The notes under the pieces: generated by a model
The model's database searches: none
Told to the model about the DNA's origin: nothing
What the model saw: only the letters and a program-made list of their open reading frames with translations
Program-made: the position numbers and the translations under genes
In this document: in pieces, positions 1 through 5,594 of the stretch
Layout: each line of letters starts with the position of its first letter
Position numbering within the stretch: position 1 is the first letter of the stretch
NCBI GenBank assembly: GCA_023485745.1
Contig: JAMCZL010000029.1
Coordinates: forward strand, 1-15,788
Direction: 5' to 3'
DNA: 15,788 nt
DNA from: Candidatus Martarchaeota archaeon
GTDB taxonomy: Archaea > Micrarchaeota > Micrarchaeia > Micrarchaeales > Micrarchaeaceae

Positions 1-422
1 GATAAAATTTCATACCCAGTTAATATACGGTTTGGAACAGAGTCAAATAGAACTTTATCATACTAAAATATGTTAGAAAATGTAGATCTTTTCAAGAGGA
101 GGATATGGAGCCTCTAAGCAACCCCTGCTCTTTATTAAGTGGGGAGTAGGCTAATCGCCTGTAAAATAGGTATTGTAGAATAGCTATACAACGTTATACC
201 TTCAATAAACTCTGTTATATCCAGCTAAATCGGTTTCTACAGCCAATCTCGTCTGCGTAGAGGGCCCTAACAAAAAGGTTTATAGGGGCAAAGTTTTGTA
301 TGGTGCTAGTTAGTATATGCATAAGCTATAAAATAAATAGCATTACCAAATATATAGTGGTTGTATGATCCATAAAAGACCAAAGATGCTTTTAACAGGA
401 TTTGGAAAAAGAAAGGGTATAA
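1..422. other. AT-rich region without a convincing gene
   Basis: No long reading frame is present. In the first forward frame a short open stretch runs from the window edge to a TAA at 64-66 and could be the tail of a gene lying to the left, but 21 residues are too few to identify it. Four consecutive hairpins occupy 95-201 (listed separately). A BRE/TATA-like element, AAAAAGG then TTTATA, lies at 273-284. After it are two micro-ORFs, at 300-368 (22 codons) and 365-451 (28 codons), that overlap through ATGA. I see no independent support that either is translated. The stretch is clearly more AT-rich than the NUDIX sequence that follows, which suggests a junction near 423-450. Confidence 0.5.
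95..201 (+). ncRNA. candidate structured RNA, four consecutive hairpins
   Basis: Four stem-loops follow each other with little spacing. AGAGG (95-99) pairs with CCTCT (111-115). CCCC (122-125) with inner CTT (130-132) pairs with AAG (137-139) and GGGG (141-144). AGGC (148-151) pairs with GCCT (157-160). AGGTAT plus TGTA (168-177) pairs with TACA (187-190) and ATACCT (196-201). The strand is not certain because perfect stems fold on both. The upstream TTTATCAT near 54-61 could serve as a promoter for the plus strand. It does not match tRNA, 5S, SRP or RNase P RNA as I know them. One possibility is the RNA tail of an element to the left, such as a TnpB-type RNA, but no recognisable tnpB is visible. 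Confidence 0.3.
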
Positions 423-923
423 AGTACCTGTACGTCAGGAAGAAGTGGTGAGACGATTACCGGCACTTACGGCGCACATGCATTCCCTAGGGGCGTTGAA
501 CTCGTAGTAGGCATAGCCATAGAAAACAAAAGGGGCGAGCTCTTTCTTTCCAGGTCGCCGAAGTGGCGCAACAAGTGGGTCATGCCTGGCGGCCATGTAG
601 AGCCTGGCGAACGCATGGCGCATGCTGCAGTCCGCGAGGGGCGCGAGGAGACCGGGCTTAGGCTTAAGACCATCGCCGTGGTGAACTACGGTGAGCTCAT
701 CGGTGAGCCTGACTTCGCCAGGAGGGCGCACATGGTGTATTTCGACTTCTACTGCAGGGTAGTTGGCAATGACAAGGTAAAGCTCAATGAGGAGCTGGGC
801 GAGTACAAATGGGTAAAGCCCGCTGACGCACTGAAGCTGAATCTTGCAAAAGGCTATCCGGAAGTGATACGCAACCTTCTGTCATACAAGCGCCACAGGC
901 GCATGGCCCGCATAAAGCTTTAG
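423..923 (+). CDS. NUDIX hydrolase, 5' end truncated or start unclear
   Basis: The Nudix box is clear: G-x5-E-x7-RE-x-x-EE-x-G, from GHVEPGE to REETG, encoded at about 591-656. It would bind Mg2+ and hydrolyse a nucleoside diphosphate linked to another group; the substrate cannot be told. The first ATG is at 582, in the middle of the fold (the W-V-M-P-G-G segment just before the box). The expected preceding beta strand (VELVVGIAIEN, then GELFLSRS) is encoded in the same frame upstream, from about 495. From the stop at 420-422 to 582 this frame has no ATG, GTG or TTG. The gene has therefore probably lost its true start through insertion, deletion or frameshift, or uses a rare start such as ATT at 456. 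The frame is GC-rich, unlike both flanks. Homology is sure; functionality is doubtful. Confidence 0.75.
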   Translation, partial: STCTSGRSGETITGTYGAHAFPRGVELVVGIAIENKRGELFLSRSPKWRNKWVMPGGHVEPGERMAHAAVREGREETGLRLKTIAVVNYGELIGEPDFARRAHMVYFDFYCRVVGNDKVKLNEELGEYKWVKPADALKLNLAKGYPEVIRNLLSYKRHRRMARIKL

Positions 924-1002
924 CGCTTTCGCACCCTGTACCATGTGCAGCCGGGCGGTACTATGCTTGTTGCCTGACTAATATAGGATCATATTCAGAG
1001 CA

Positions 1003-1011
1003 TGTATAAAA
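1003..1011 (+). promoter_or_regulatory. TATA box of ADP-ribosylglycohydrolase gene
   Basis: The sequence GTATAAAAT lies about 26-30 bases before the ATG at 1034. In archaea this spacing puts transcription start at or next to that ATG, giving a leaderless mRNA. It argues for ATG 1034 over the TTG at 1013. Confidence 0.55.
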
Positions 1012-1033
1012 TTTGTCTGCCCAAAATATTATT

Positions 1034-2533
1034 ATGAAGATATTAGGATTAACTCTTGGATGGAAGCCTAAAGAAGGGGCAATTTATAGCCCTCATGACA
1101 GCGCTCATGAGAGAATGGTAGGTCAGAAGGTCTATGTTACAACCCGAGTTATCAACAGAACCGTAAAAATAATTATACCTGGCAAGGTTCTTCCAGGCAG
1201 CTTTTCTGTATCTAAAGGTATATGCACGATAAAGGTAAAATTGGATAAGGAACACAGATTTTTAACTCCCGTATCAAATGTAAAATTTGATAAGAAAATA
1301 ATTAGTTCGGGGGGTAGCGGACAGAACCAATACGGAACGCGATTCAAATATCCGATTACTTCCATAACATACACAGCAGAAATAATTGATGCGAAGAAAA
1401 TGGAAGAGATTACAGAAGAATTTGGTGGATATTCGAATTCGGAAATAATGAAAAAGCTGTTCAAAGATGGTATAATAAAATCAAATGAACCAAGTTTTAT
1501 CTACAGAACTAAGCCAAAGGCCAAATTAGTTGGGTTTTCCAGGATAGAAGGTATGTTGCTTGGCATAGCCATAGGCGACTCACTTGGCAATACCACTGAA
1601 AGTATGACGCCAGAACAGAGAAAGCAAGGATACGGCCTGATTACTGATTATCTTCCAAACAAGCACGAGCATAATAAGAGGATAGGGCTCCCAAGCGATG
1701 ATACGCAGCTTGCCTTTGATACTCTAAGCGTAATTCTAGATAAAGGAAAGCTAGACATGGAAGAATTAGCAAAAGTATTTTCGTCGCACAGGATTTTCGG
1801 GATAGGTAAAACAGTCAAAGAGTTTCTTAGAAACTACAAGGATTACAGAGAACCATGGTATTTATCGGGTGTAATAGGTGGTGCAGGAAATGGAGCACTG
1901 ATGAGAATTGCTCCCGTACTAATTTCCTCTCTTGCAAATCAGACCGAAAACCTCTGGGCTGACACGATACTTTCTACGATGTTGACCCACAACAGTTCTT
2001 TGGCAATTGGTTCATCAGTTGCATTTATGAATATGCTATGCGAACTTGTTTCTTTAAAAGGAAAACCAAATTCTGAAGCATTAATTAAAGAATTTACCCA
2101 TATCCTTGAGATTTTTATGGGTGATACAGAATGCAGTATCAGAAACGCTAAAATAAAATCCGAATTTTCTAACTCTGCTCCGGTTTTTATAAGACAAGCA
2201 GTGAAGTTTGGATATGAAAATAACCTGACAGTAGAGCAGTTCAGCGAATACTTTGGCTCTGGAGCTTATGTATTGGAGACAGATACAATGCTTCTCTACA
2301 TACTATCAAAACATCTTACTGATCCAAAAGAAGCAATAATACAGGCAGTTACTTATTCCAAAGACAATGACACTACCGCTTCTATAGTAGGTGCGGCAAT
2401 GGGCGCACTATATGGGAAAGAGGCATTCGAGAAGACATGGATAACTAACTTGTCAGGTAGAACAAGAGAAAATGATGATGGAAGAATCTTCGAAATTATA
2501 TCTAGAACAAAAGATCTTTTAAGCAACGAATAA
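1034..2533 (+). CDS. ADP-ribosylglycohydrolase (DraG/ARH family) with extra N-terminal domain
   Basis: The protein has 499 residues. Residues about 167-495 form an ADP-ribosylglycohydrolase domain: IEGMLLGIAIGDSLG at 171-185, the metal-binding SDDTQ at 221-225, GAGNGALMRIAPV at 283-295, a TH pair near 318 and the second metal motif DNDTTASIVGAAMG at 444-457. Family members remove ADP-ribose from proteins, nucleic acids or small molecules using two Mg2+ ions. Residues 1-165 are a separate, mostly beta-strand-like segment that I do not recognise; the catalytic domain alone is about 300 residues, so this is a fusion. Start: ATG 1034 is chosen because of the TATA box at 1003-1011; a TTG at 1013 would add seven residues. 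Base composition is AT-rich like the rest of the accessory block. It lies next to a NUDIX gene, and both families can process ADP-ribose compounds, but no common function is shown. A role in reversing a toxin-type ADP-ribosylation is possible inference. Confidence 0.88.
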   Translation: MKILGLTLGWKPKEGAIYSPHDSAHERMVGQKVYVTTRVINRTVKIIIPGKVLPGSFSVSKGICTIKVKLDKEHRFLTPVSNVKFDKKIISSGGSGQNQYGTRFKYPITSITYTAEIIDAKKMEEITEEFGGYSNSEIMKKLFKDGIIKSNEPSFIYRTKPKAKLVGFSRIEGMLLGIAIGDSLGNTTESMTPEQRKQGYGLITDYLPNKHEHNKRIGLPSDDTQLAFDTLSVILDKGKLDMEELAKVFSSHRIFGIGKTVKEFLRNYKDYREPWYLSGVIGGAGNGALMRIAPVLISSLANQTENLWADTILSTMLTHNSSLAIGSSVAFMNMLCELVSLKGKPNSEALIKEFTHILEIFMGDTECSIRNAKIKSEFSNSAPVFIRQAVKFGYENNLTVEQFSEYFGSGAYVLETDTMLLYILSKHLTDPKEAIIQAVTYSKDNDTTASIVGAAMGALYGKEAFEKTWITNLSGRTRENDDGRIFEIISRTKDLLSNE

Positions 2534-2536
2534 CCT

Positions 2537-2545
2537 CTCGTAGGA
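2537..2545. repeat. target-site duplication, left copy
   Basis: CTCGTAGGA here is repeated exactly at 5482-5490, directly outside the inverted ends of the transposon. It sits just after the stop codon of the ADP-ribosylglycohydrolase gene. Confidence 0.85.
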
Positions 2546-2562
2546 GGCTTTGTCCGTAAAGT
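2546..2562 (+). repeat. terminal inverted repeat, left
   Basis: The outer 11 bases, GGCTTTGTCCG, match the right end exactly in reverse complement. The following TAAAGT differs from AGAAGT at the right end at two positions. The repeat includes the first copy of the internal TTGTCC-N3-AAGT motif. Confidence 0.8.
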
Positions 2563-2600
2563 ACCACTTGTCCATAAAGTTTGGTTGTTGTCTATAAAGT
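2550..2600 (+). repeat. three direct copies of TTGTCC-N3-AAGT type motif
   Basis: TTGTCCGTAAAGT at 2550-2562, TTGTCCATAAAGT at 2568-2580 and TTGTCTATAAAGT at 2588-2600 are spaced 18 and 20 bp apart, close to two helical turns. They all lie within 55 bp of the left end and are probably transposase binding sites. Confidence 0.75.
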
Positions 2601-3271
2601 CATTTTGATAAGATGGCTAATCTACTTTTAAGTTCTTTAATAATCTCTTCTTTGTATTTCATTTTTGATTTTTCTATAACAGGTATAGCACTTTTTATTA
2701 ATTCTGTAAGCGAATTTTTATCTACACTTAATTTCTCGAAAATTTCTTTCCATTCTGGCGTATTAAACTTTATTACTTTGATTATTTTTCCAAGAACTTG
2801 CCATCTTTGAACTACATATTTAAAATCGATAGAAGTGTCTTTTAATTCTATTAAACCATTATTAGTAAAATTTTGTATTTTCCCATGCCTTACCTCTATT
2901 GAGTTATTTTTATCTGTATTTCTAAATAACATCTCAGCTATGTCTCCTGTTGCTAATTTTGTAGAAGCACCATAAATTACTATATCACCATGGAAAAGTG
3001 GAACCGCAGGCAAAGCTCTTTCTGCCAAACCAACGTATCCCAAATCTGAAATATACAAGTTCATAACGTCCTGTGAAAATCGTCGAGTTATTAAGTACGC
3101 CAAGAATGAGTCCTTTTTGTTTAAATAAACAAGCGTATTATAAAGAGCATTTATTGGGTCTTTTGAACTTAGAATCTCATTAGATAACCGTTCACCCATA
3201 TTTTGTGTTTCAGTCAAAGCTTCTACGCCAGGTTTTATCTCTTTTTTTGACATCTTATTGAATAAAGACAT
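2600..3271 (-). CDS. passenger protein with S24/S26 peptidase-like fold, catalytic serine missing
   Basis: A 223-aa protein. Residues 1-75 look helical. Residues about 88-168 carry a pattern known from LexA/signal-peptidase-like domains: GDIVIYG at 95-101, a second GDIAEML at 109-115, a mid-region strand pair and VLGKIIKVI at 159-167. Where those enzymes have Ser-Met-x-Pro eight residues before the first GD, this protein reads Leu-Pro-Ala-Val, so the nucleophile is absent. Residues 185-223 are a basic helix. The family match is my reading of short motifs and is weak. Start: ATG at 3271 overlaps the stop of the upstream RHH gene as TAATG and is preceded by GGTGG, a good archaeal ribosome site; an ATG at 3289 would add six residues. 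Coupling to a small DNA-binding-type protein suggests a regulatory pair, which is inference. Confidence 0.7.
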   Translation of the reverse strand: MSLFNKMSKKEIKPGVEALTETQNMGERLSNEILSSKDPINALYNTLVYLNKKDSFLAYLITRRFSQDVMNLYISDLGYVGLAERALPAVPLFHGDIVIYGASTKLATGDIAEMLFRNTDKNNSIEVRHGKIQNFTNNGLIELKDTSIDFKYVVQRWQVLGKIIKVIKFNTPEWKEIFEKLSVDKNSLTELIKSAIPVIEKSKMKYKEEIIKELKSRLAILSK

Positions 3272-3435
3272 TAATCCACCTCTTTCCAACCCTGTGCCTC
3301 TATCTCCTCTTCTAACTTCTTTTGCACGAACTTAGATAAATTTATGCTCCTGTCCTCTATGAACCTCTGATGACGAGGTAAAATCGTTATAGATTTAGGG
3401 ATTGCTTGCTTGTCCTTATTCTGCCCTTTCTTCAT
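3271..3435 (-). CDS. small ribbon-helix-helix type protein
   Basis: A 54-aa basic protein. Residues 14-46 fit the ribbon-helix-helix pattern of small archaeal repressors: a short strand KSITILP, then HQRFIEDRSI, then NLSKFVQKKLEEEIE as the last helix. The ATG at 3435 is chosen because the first helix-strand unit follows it directly; an open frame extends further upstream (to 3624) but would cross the divergent transposase promoter and is not credible. The gene is divergent from the transposase and shares its intergenic region, where ACATTATA motifs could be its operator. It overlaps the next gene by one base (TAATG), so both are probably made together. It may control transposase or passenger expression; this is inference. 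Confidence 0.65.
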   Translation of the reverse strand: MKKGQNKDKQAIPKSITILPRHQRFIEDRSINLSKFVQKKLEEEIEAQGWKEVD

Positions 3436-3442
3436 CTTTACC

Positions 3443-3512
3443 ACATTATATACATTATACACATAACATTTAAATACCTTTCTATGCCTAATATATATTA
3501 TATGTATAATGT
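3443..3512. promoter_or_regulatory. divergent promoter region with three ACATTATA motifs
   Basis: ACATTATA occurs at 3443-3450 and 3452-3459 on the plus strand, nine bases apart, and at 3505-3512 on the minus strand. Between them are TATA-like stretches for both directions: TTTAAATACC (3470-3479), read leftwards for the RHH gene, and TAATATATATTA (3488-3499) for the transposase. The arrangement would suit autoregulation by the RHH protein. Confidence 0.45.
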
Positions 3513-3522
3513 GTGGAGTGAT

Positions 3523-4707
3523 ATGATGGACAAACGAGAAATGAAAGGAAAGCAGATAGCGCAGATGTGCCAAATAGTAAAGAAGAGTGCAAATAGCTGG
3601 ATAGTGCCAAGCCAATCTGGGCACGGCGCATATAGGGTAATGCTATATGGAAAGGACTACAAGTGCAACTGCCCCGACTATGAGCTAAGACAACAACCCT
3701 GCAAGCACGTCTATGCTGTAATCAGCTTTAACCTAAAGTGGTTTGATAGGCACGGCAACGAGACAGAGATAACGATAAAGAAGAAGGTCTATTCGCAGGA
3801 TTGGCATAACTACAATAGCAACCAAGAGCAAGAGAAAGCCAGGTTTATGGAATTACTACAAGACCTCTGCCAAGAAGTGCCAGAACCGGTATATACTTTT
3901 GGACGGCCTAAGGCTTCTACGAGAGACTTACTCTTTGCTTCTGCCCTAAAGGTCTACTCGCAATTCTCTCTTAGACGCTTTAAGACCGATTTGCAGGTTG
4001 CTAAGGATAACGGTCTTGTAGAGCAAATACCCTCAAGGTCTGCCATGAGCAACTTTATGCAGAGCGAAGCATTAACGCCTATATTAAGCAAGCTTGTTCA
4101 GATTTCGTCTTTGCCATTAAGAAGCGTAGAAGATAAGTTTGCGGTGGATAGCTCTGATTTCAGGACTACAAAATTCACGGAATACTGTAAAGAGAAGCAT
4201 GGCACAAAGCAAGAGCATGAATGGGTTAAGCTCCATATTATAACAGGTGTAAAGACCAATATTATAACGGCAGTAGAGGTCAATATGGGCGGGGATAGTC
4301 CACAGTTCATACCACTTGTAAATGCGACATTTGATGCAGGCTTCATTATGAATGAGGTATCTGCTGATAAGGCATACTCTTCTGTGGATAACTACAACGC
4401 TGTTCAGGCTGTAAATGGGCAAGCATATATCCCGTTCAAGAGCAATACTTCGGGAACGTCAAGCAGAAGCAAAGGCAATAGAGCAAGACTATGGCGCAGA
4501 ATGTTTTGGTATTACCAGCTAAAGCAAGATGAGTTTATGCAGCATTATCATCTAAGGTCTAACGTTGAGACGACGTTCTTTATGATGAAGTCTAAGTTTG
4601 GTGATTTGATAATGAGCAGAACACGAAGGGCGCAGATTAATGAACTTCTTTTAAAAGTTTTGTGTCATAATATCGTAGTAATAAGTAATGAGAGAAATTA
4701 TCTGTGA
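3523..4707 (+). CDS. DDE transposase with N-terminal SWIM zinc finger
   Basis: A 394-aa protein. A SWIM zinc finger lies at residues 46-66 with C48, C50, C60 and H62 (C-x-C-x9-C-x-H). A DDE catalytic domain follows, with D209 in FAVDSSDFRT, D282 in SADKAYSS and E349 in RSNVETTFFMMKSKFG; the last motif is typical of IS4/IS5-type transposases (DDE_Tnp_1). It cuts and joins DNA at the element ends, and the finger may bind the terminal repeats. All three acidic residues are present and the frame is intact, so the protein may be active. Start: ATG at 3523 or 3526, after GGAGTGAT; ATGs at 3484 and 3502 are in frame but overlap the promoter. Its end overlaps the convergent membrane-protein gene by 10 bp. 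Confidence 0.92.
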   Translation: MMDKREMKGKQIAQMCQIVKKSANSWIVPSQSGHGAYRVMLYGKDYKCNCPDYELRQQPCKHVYAVISFNLKWFDRHGNETEITIKKKVYSQDWHNYNSNQEQEKARFMELLQDLCQEVPEPVYTFGRPKASTRDLLFASALKVYSQFSLRRFKTDLQVAKDNGLVEQIPSRSAMSNFMQSEALTPILSKLVQISSLPLRSVEDKFAVDSSDFRTTKFTEYCKEKHGTKQEHEWVKLHIITGVKTNIITAVEVNMGGDSPQFIPLVNATFDAGFIMNEVSADKAYSSVDNYNAVQAVNGQAYIPFKSNTSGTSSRSKGNRARLWRRMFWYYQLKQDEFMQHYHLRSNVETTFFMMKSKFGDLIMSRTRRAQINELLLKVLCHNIVVISNERNYL

Positions 4708-5282
4708 AATCTTTCTGGATAAAAAAGAAAATAAAACCCTACAAATCCAAATAATAAAATATAGAGGTAGATAAATATACCAACTATGTTTATTGCGTTA
4801 TAAGCATATGAAAGAGAAAAGTATACAGTAGTAAAAGCTCCTACAAAAGAGCCATAATATCGCATGAATTTTTCTCGTCTTTCTAATTCGAAATCTTGTA
4901 ATCCAGCACTTAAGTCATCTCTTAAATCTATAAGTCCATTAAAAAGCTCATTTGCGCCCTTTATTTGTATTTCATCTATTTTGACGTTTCTGTTAAGCTC
5001 CTTAAATACTTTTTCATATTCATAAAAATCCTTCCAGTATTCTTTAGTCTTTATCCATTTTAGACTTTTGAGAAAATCTTTTATCTTATTTAAAAGGAAA
5101 ATTGAATAGTCTAAAAAAAGTTTCATGTTCAATTGTAAAAGGTCTTGACCGCGATAAGAAGTATGTTTCCCAAGACAATTCCTAACTGCGTCGTCTATTG
5201 GTAAAATTTCATCTATTTTAATATGAATTGCCGTTAGGTCGTTATTTACCTTTATTGTTAAATCTTTATTGCTCTTTTTCAT
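4698..5282 (-). CDS. passenger membrane protein, two C-terminal segments
   Basis: A 194-aa protein of unknown family. Residues 1-140 are charged and largely helical, with a possible coiled region at about 80-140. Two hydrophobic segments follow, about 143-163 and 164-188, rich in Tyr, Phe and Ile, and the protein ends with the charged tail PERFHR. It is probably anchored in the membrane by a C-terminal hairpin with the soluble part in the cytoplasm. The start ATG overlaps the stop of the upstream arginine-rich gene (ATGA), so the two are translationally coupled. Its 3' end overlaps the end of the transposase gene by 10 bp. No function can be assigned. Confidence 0.7.
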   Translation of the reverse strand: MKKSNKDLTIKVNNDLTAIHIKIDEILPIDDAVRNCLGKHTSYRGQDLLQLNMKLFLDYSIFLLNKIKDFLKSLKWIKTKEYWKDFYEYEKVFKELNRNVKIDEIQIKGANELFNGLIDLRDDLSAGLQDFELERREKFMRYYGSFVGAFTTVYFSLSYAYNAINIVGIFIYLYILLFGFVGFYFLFYPERFHR

Positions 5283-5458
5283 CTTCTTTTCCTACGCCTT
5301 CTTACTAAGAATGAGACTCGCCGACCACTATATGTTCGAAAAGTTATTCTTCTCCTTCTTCTTGGCATAGATAAATCATCATCATCGTGCCTTTTAGACT
5401 TTTCGGATTTAAAAATTTTGTCCGCAAAGTCTTTTATCTGTCCAAGAAGTCGCCTCAT
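5279..5458 (-). CDS. small arginine-rich passenger protein (59 aa)
   Basis: The frame begins with ATG at 5458 and ends with a TGA that overlaps the ATG of the membrane-protein gene by four bases (ATGA). The first 30 residues carry mixed charge, with Lys-rich and Asp-rich patches (residues 16-28). The rest is very basic: PRRRRRITFR, a YSGRR turn and a final RRRRKRR, roughly 16 Arg in 28 residues. Such a protein would bind nucleic acid or acidic lipid. The coupling to a membrane protein and the intact frame support a real gene although it is short. Its 5' end lies inside the subterminal repeats of the transposon, so its transcript would begin in or near the element's right end. I know no family for it. 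Confidence 0.6.
   Translation of the reverse strand: MRRLLGQIKDFADKIFKSEKSKRHDDDDLSMPRRRRRITFRTYSGRRVSFLVRRRRKRR
5418..5450 (+). repeat. right subterminal copies of the transposon motif
   Basis: TTGTCCGCAAAGT at 5418-5430 and CTGTCCAAGAAGT at 5438-5450 are 20 bp apart, in the same orientation as the left-end copies. The second can pair with the terminal repeat at 5465-5477 to form a near-perfect hairpin (11 of 12 bases). Confidence 0.7.
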
Positions 5459-5464
5459 TTAATC

Positions 5465-5481
5465 ACTTCTCGGACAAAGCC
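5465..5481 (-). repeat. terminal inverted repeat, right
   Basis: Read on the minus strand it is GGCTTTGTCCGAGAAGT, matching the left end over the outer 11 bases and the last four. Confidence 0.8.
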
Positions 5482-5490
5482 CTCGTAGGA
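5482..5490. repeat. target-site duplication, right copy
   Basis: CTCGTAGGA is identical to 2537-2545 and directly abuts the right inverted repeat. Confidence 0.85.
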
Positions 5491-5496
5491 GGTAGG

Positions 5497-5504
5497 TATA
5501 AATA
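5497..5504 (+). promoter_or_regulatory. TATA box for the downstream genes
   Basis: TATAAATA lies 25 bases before the ATG at 5522, which fits a leaderless transcript beginning at the 23-aa ORF and continuing into the 234-aa gene. It lies just outside the transposon, so the insertion did not remove it. Confidence 0.5.
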
Positions 5505-5521
5505 AGTCAACGTTGGAGTAC

Positions 5522-5593
5522 ATGCAAAAACATATAAAAGAAGGGAAGAGAATCAAGGTTTATGGCAAGGTTATGGACAAAATAAGTGAATAA
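5522..5593 (+). CDS. 23-aa basic micro-ORF
   Basis: The ATG lies 25 bases after a TATA box, as for a leaderless message. The peptide is basic and contains HIKEGKRIKVYGK. Its TAA at 5591-5593 is one base before the ATG of the next gene, so it could act as a coupling leader. A similar peptide precedes the GIY-YIG gene (6348-6452), sharing an IKEGK core and 17 of 21 bases (5540-5560 against 6390-6410). Too short to be sure. Confidence 0.35.
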   Translation: MQKHIKEGKRIKVYGKVMDKISE

Positions 5594-5594
5594 A

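Larger units (their letters stand above)
2546..5481. mobile_element. 2.9-kb DDE transposon with SWIM-finger transposase and four passenger genes
   Basis: The ends are inverted: GGCTTTGTCCG at 2546-2556 and CGGACAAAGCC at 5471-5481, with weaker matching over about 20 bp. They are flanked by a perfect 9-bp direct repeat, CTCGTAGGA, at 2537-2545 and 5482-5490. Inside lie the transposase (3523-4707) and four other genes: an RHH-type protein with a 223-aa protein on the left, and an arginine-rich protein with a two-segment membrane protein on the right. A 9-bp duplication fits several DDE superfamilies, including Mutator/IS256 types. The SWIM finger is also found in Mutator-like transposases, but the catalytic part reads more like an IS4/IS5-type DDE domain. 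No gene in it is visibly broken, and the perfect duplication suggests recent insertion. The element separates the ADP-ribosylglycohydrolase gene from the genes at 5522 and beyond. Confidence 0.85.

Noticed and set aside
138..146. Possible att site matching the tRNA-Pro end
   Set aside because: Only TGGGGAG (seven bases) is shared, which is expected by chance.
240..330. RNase P or SRP RNA fragment on the minus strand
   Set aside because: A short stretch vaguely resembles a conserved RNase P block, but the other conserved blocks are missing.
2550..2600. CRISPR-like array
   Set aside because: Repeats are 13 bp with 5-7 bp spacers and lie at a transposon end; no cas genes are present.
3406..3522. 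Upstream starts of the transposase (TTG 3406, ATG 3484 and 3502)
   Set aside because: They fall in or before the TATA region; ATG 3523/3526 has a ribosome site and directly precedes the protein-like sequence.
3436..3624. N-terminal extension of the RHH gene
   Set aside because: It would run through the divergent promoter and into the transposase coding region; its His/Tyr/Ile-rich text is not protein-like.
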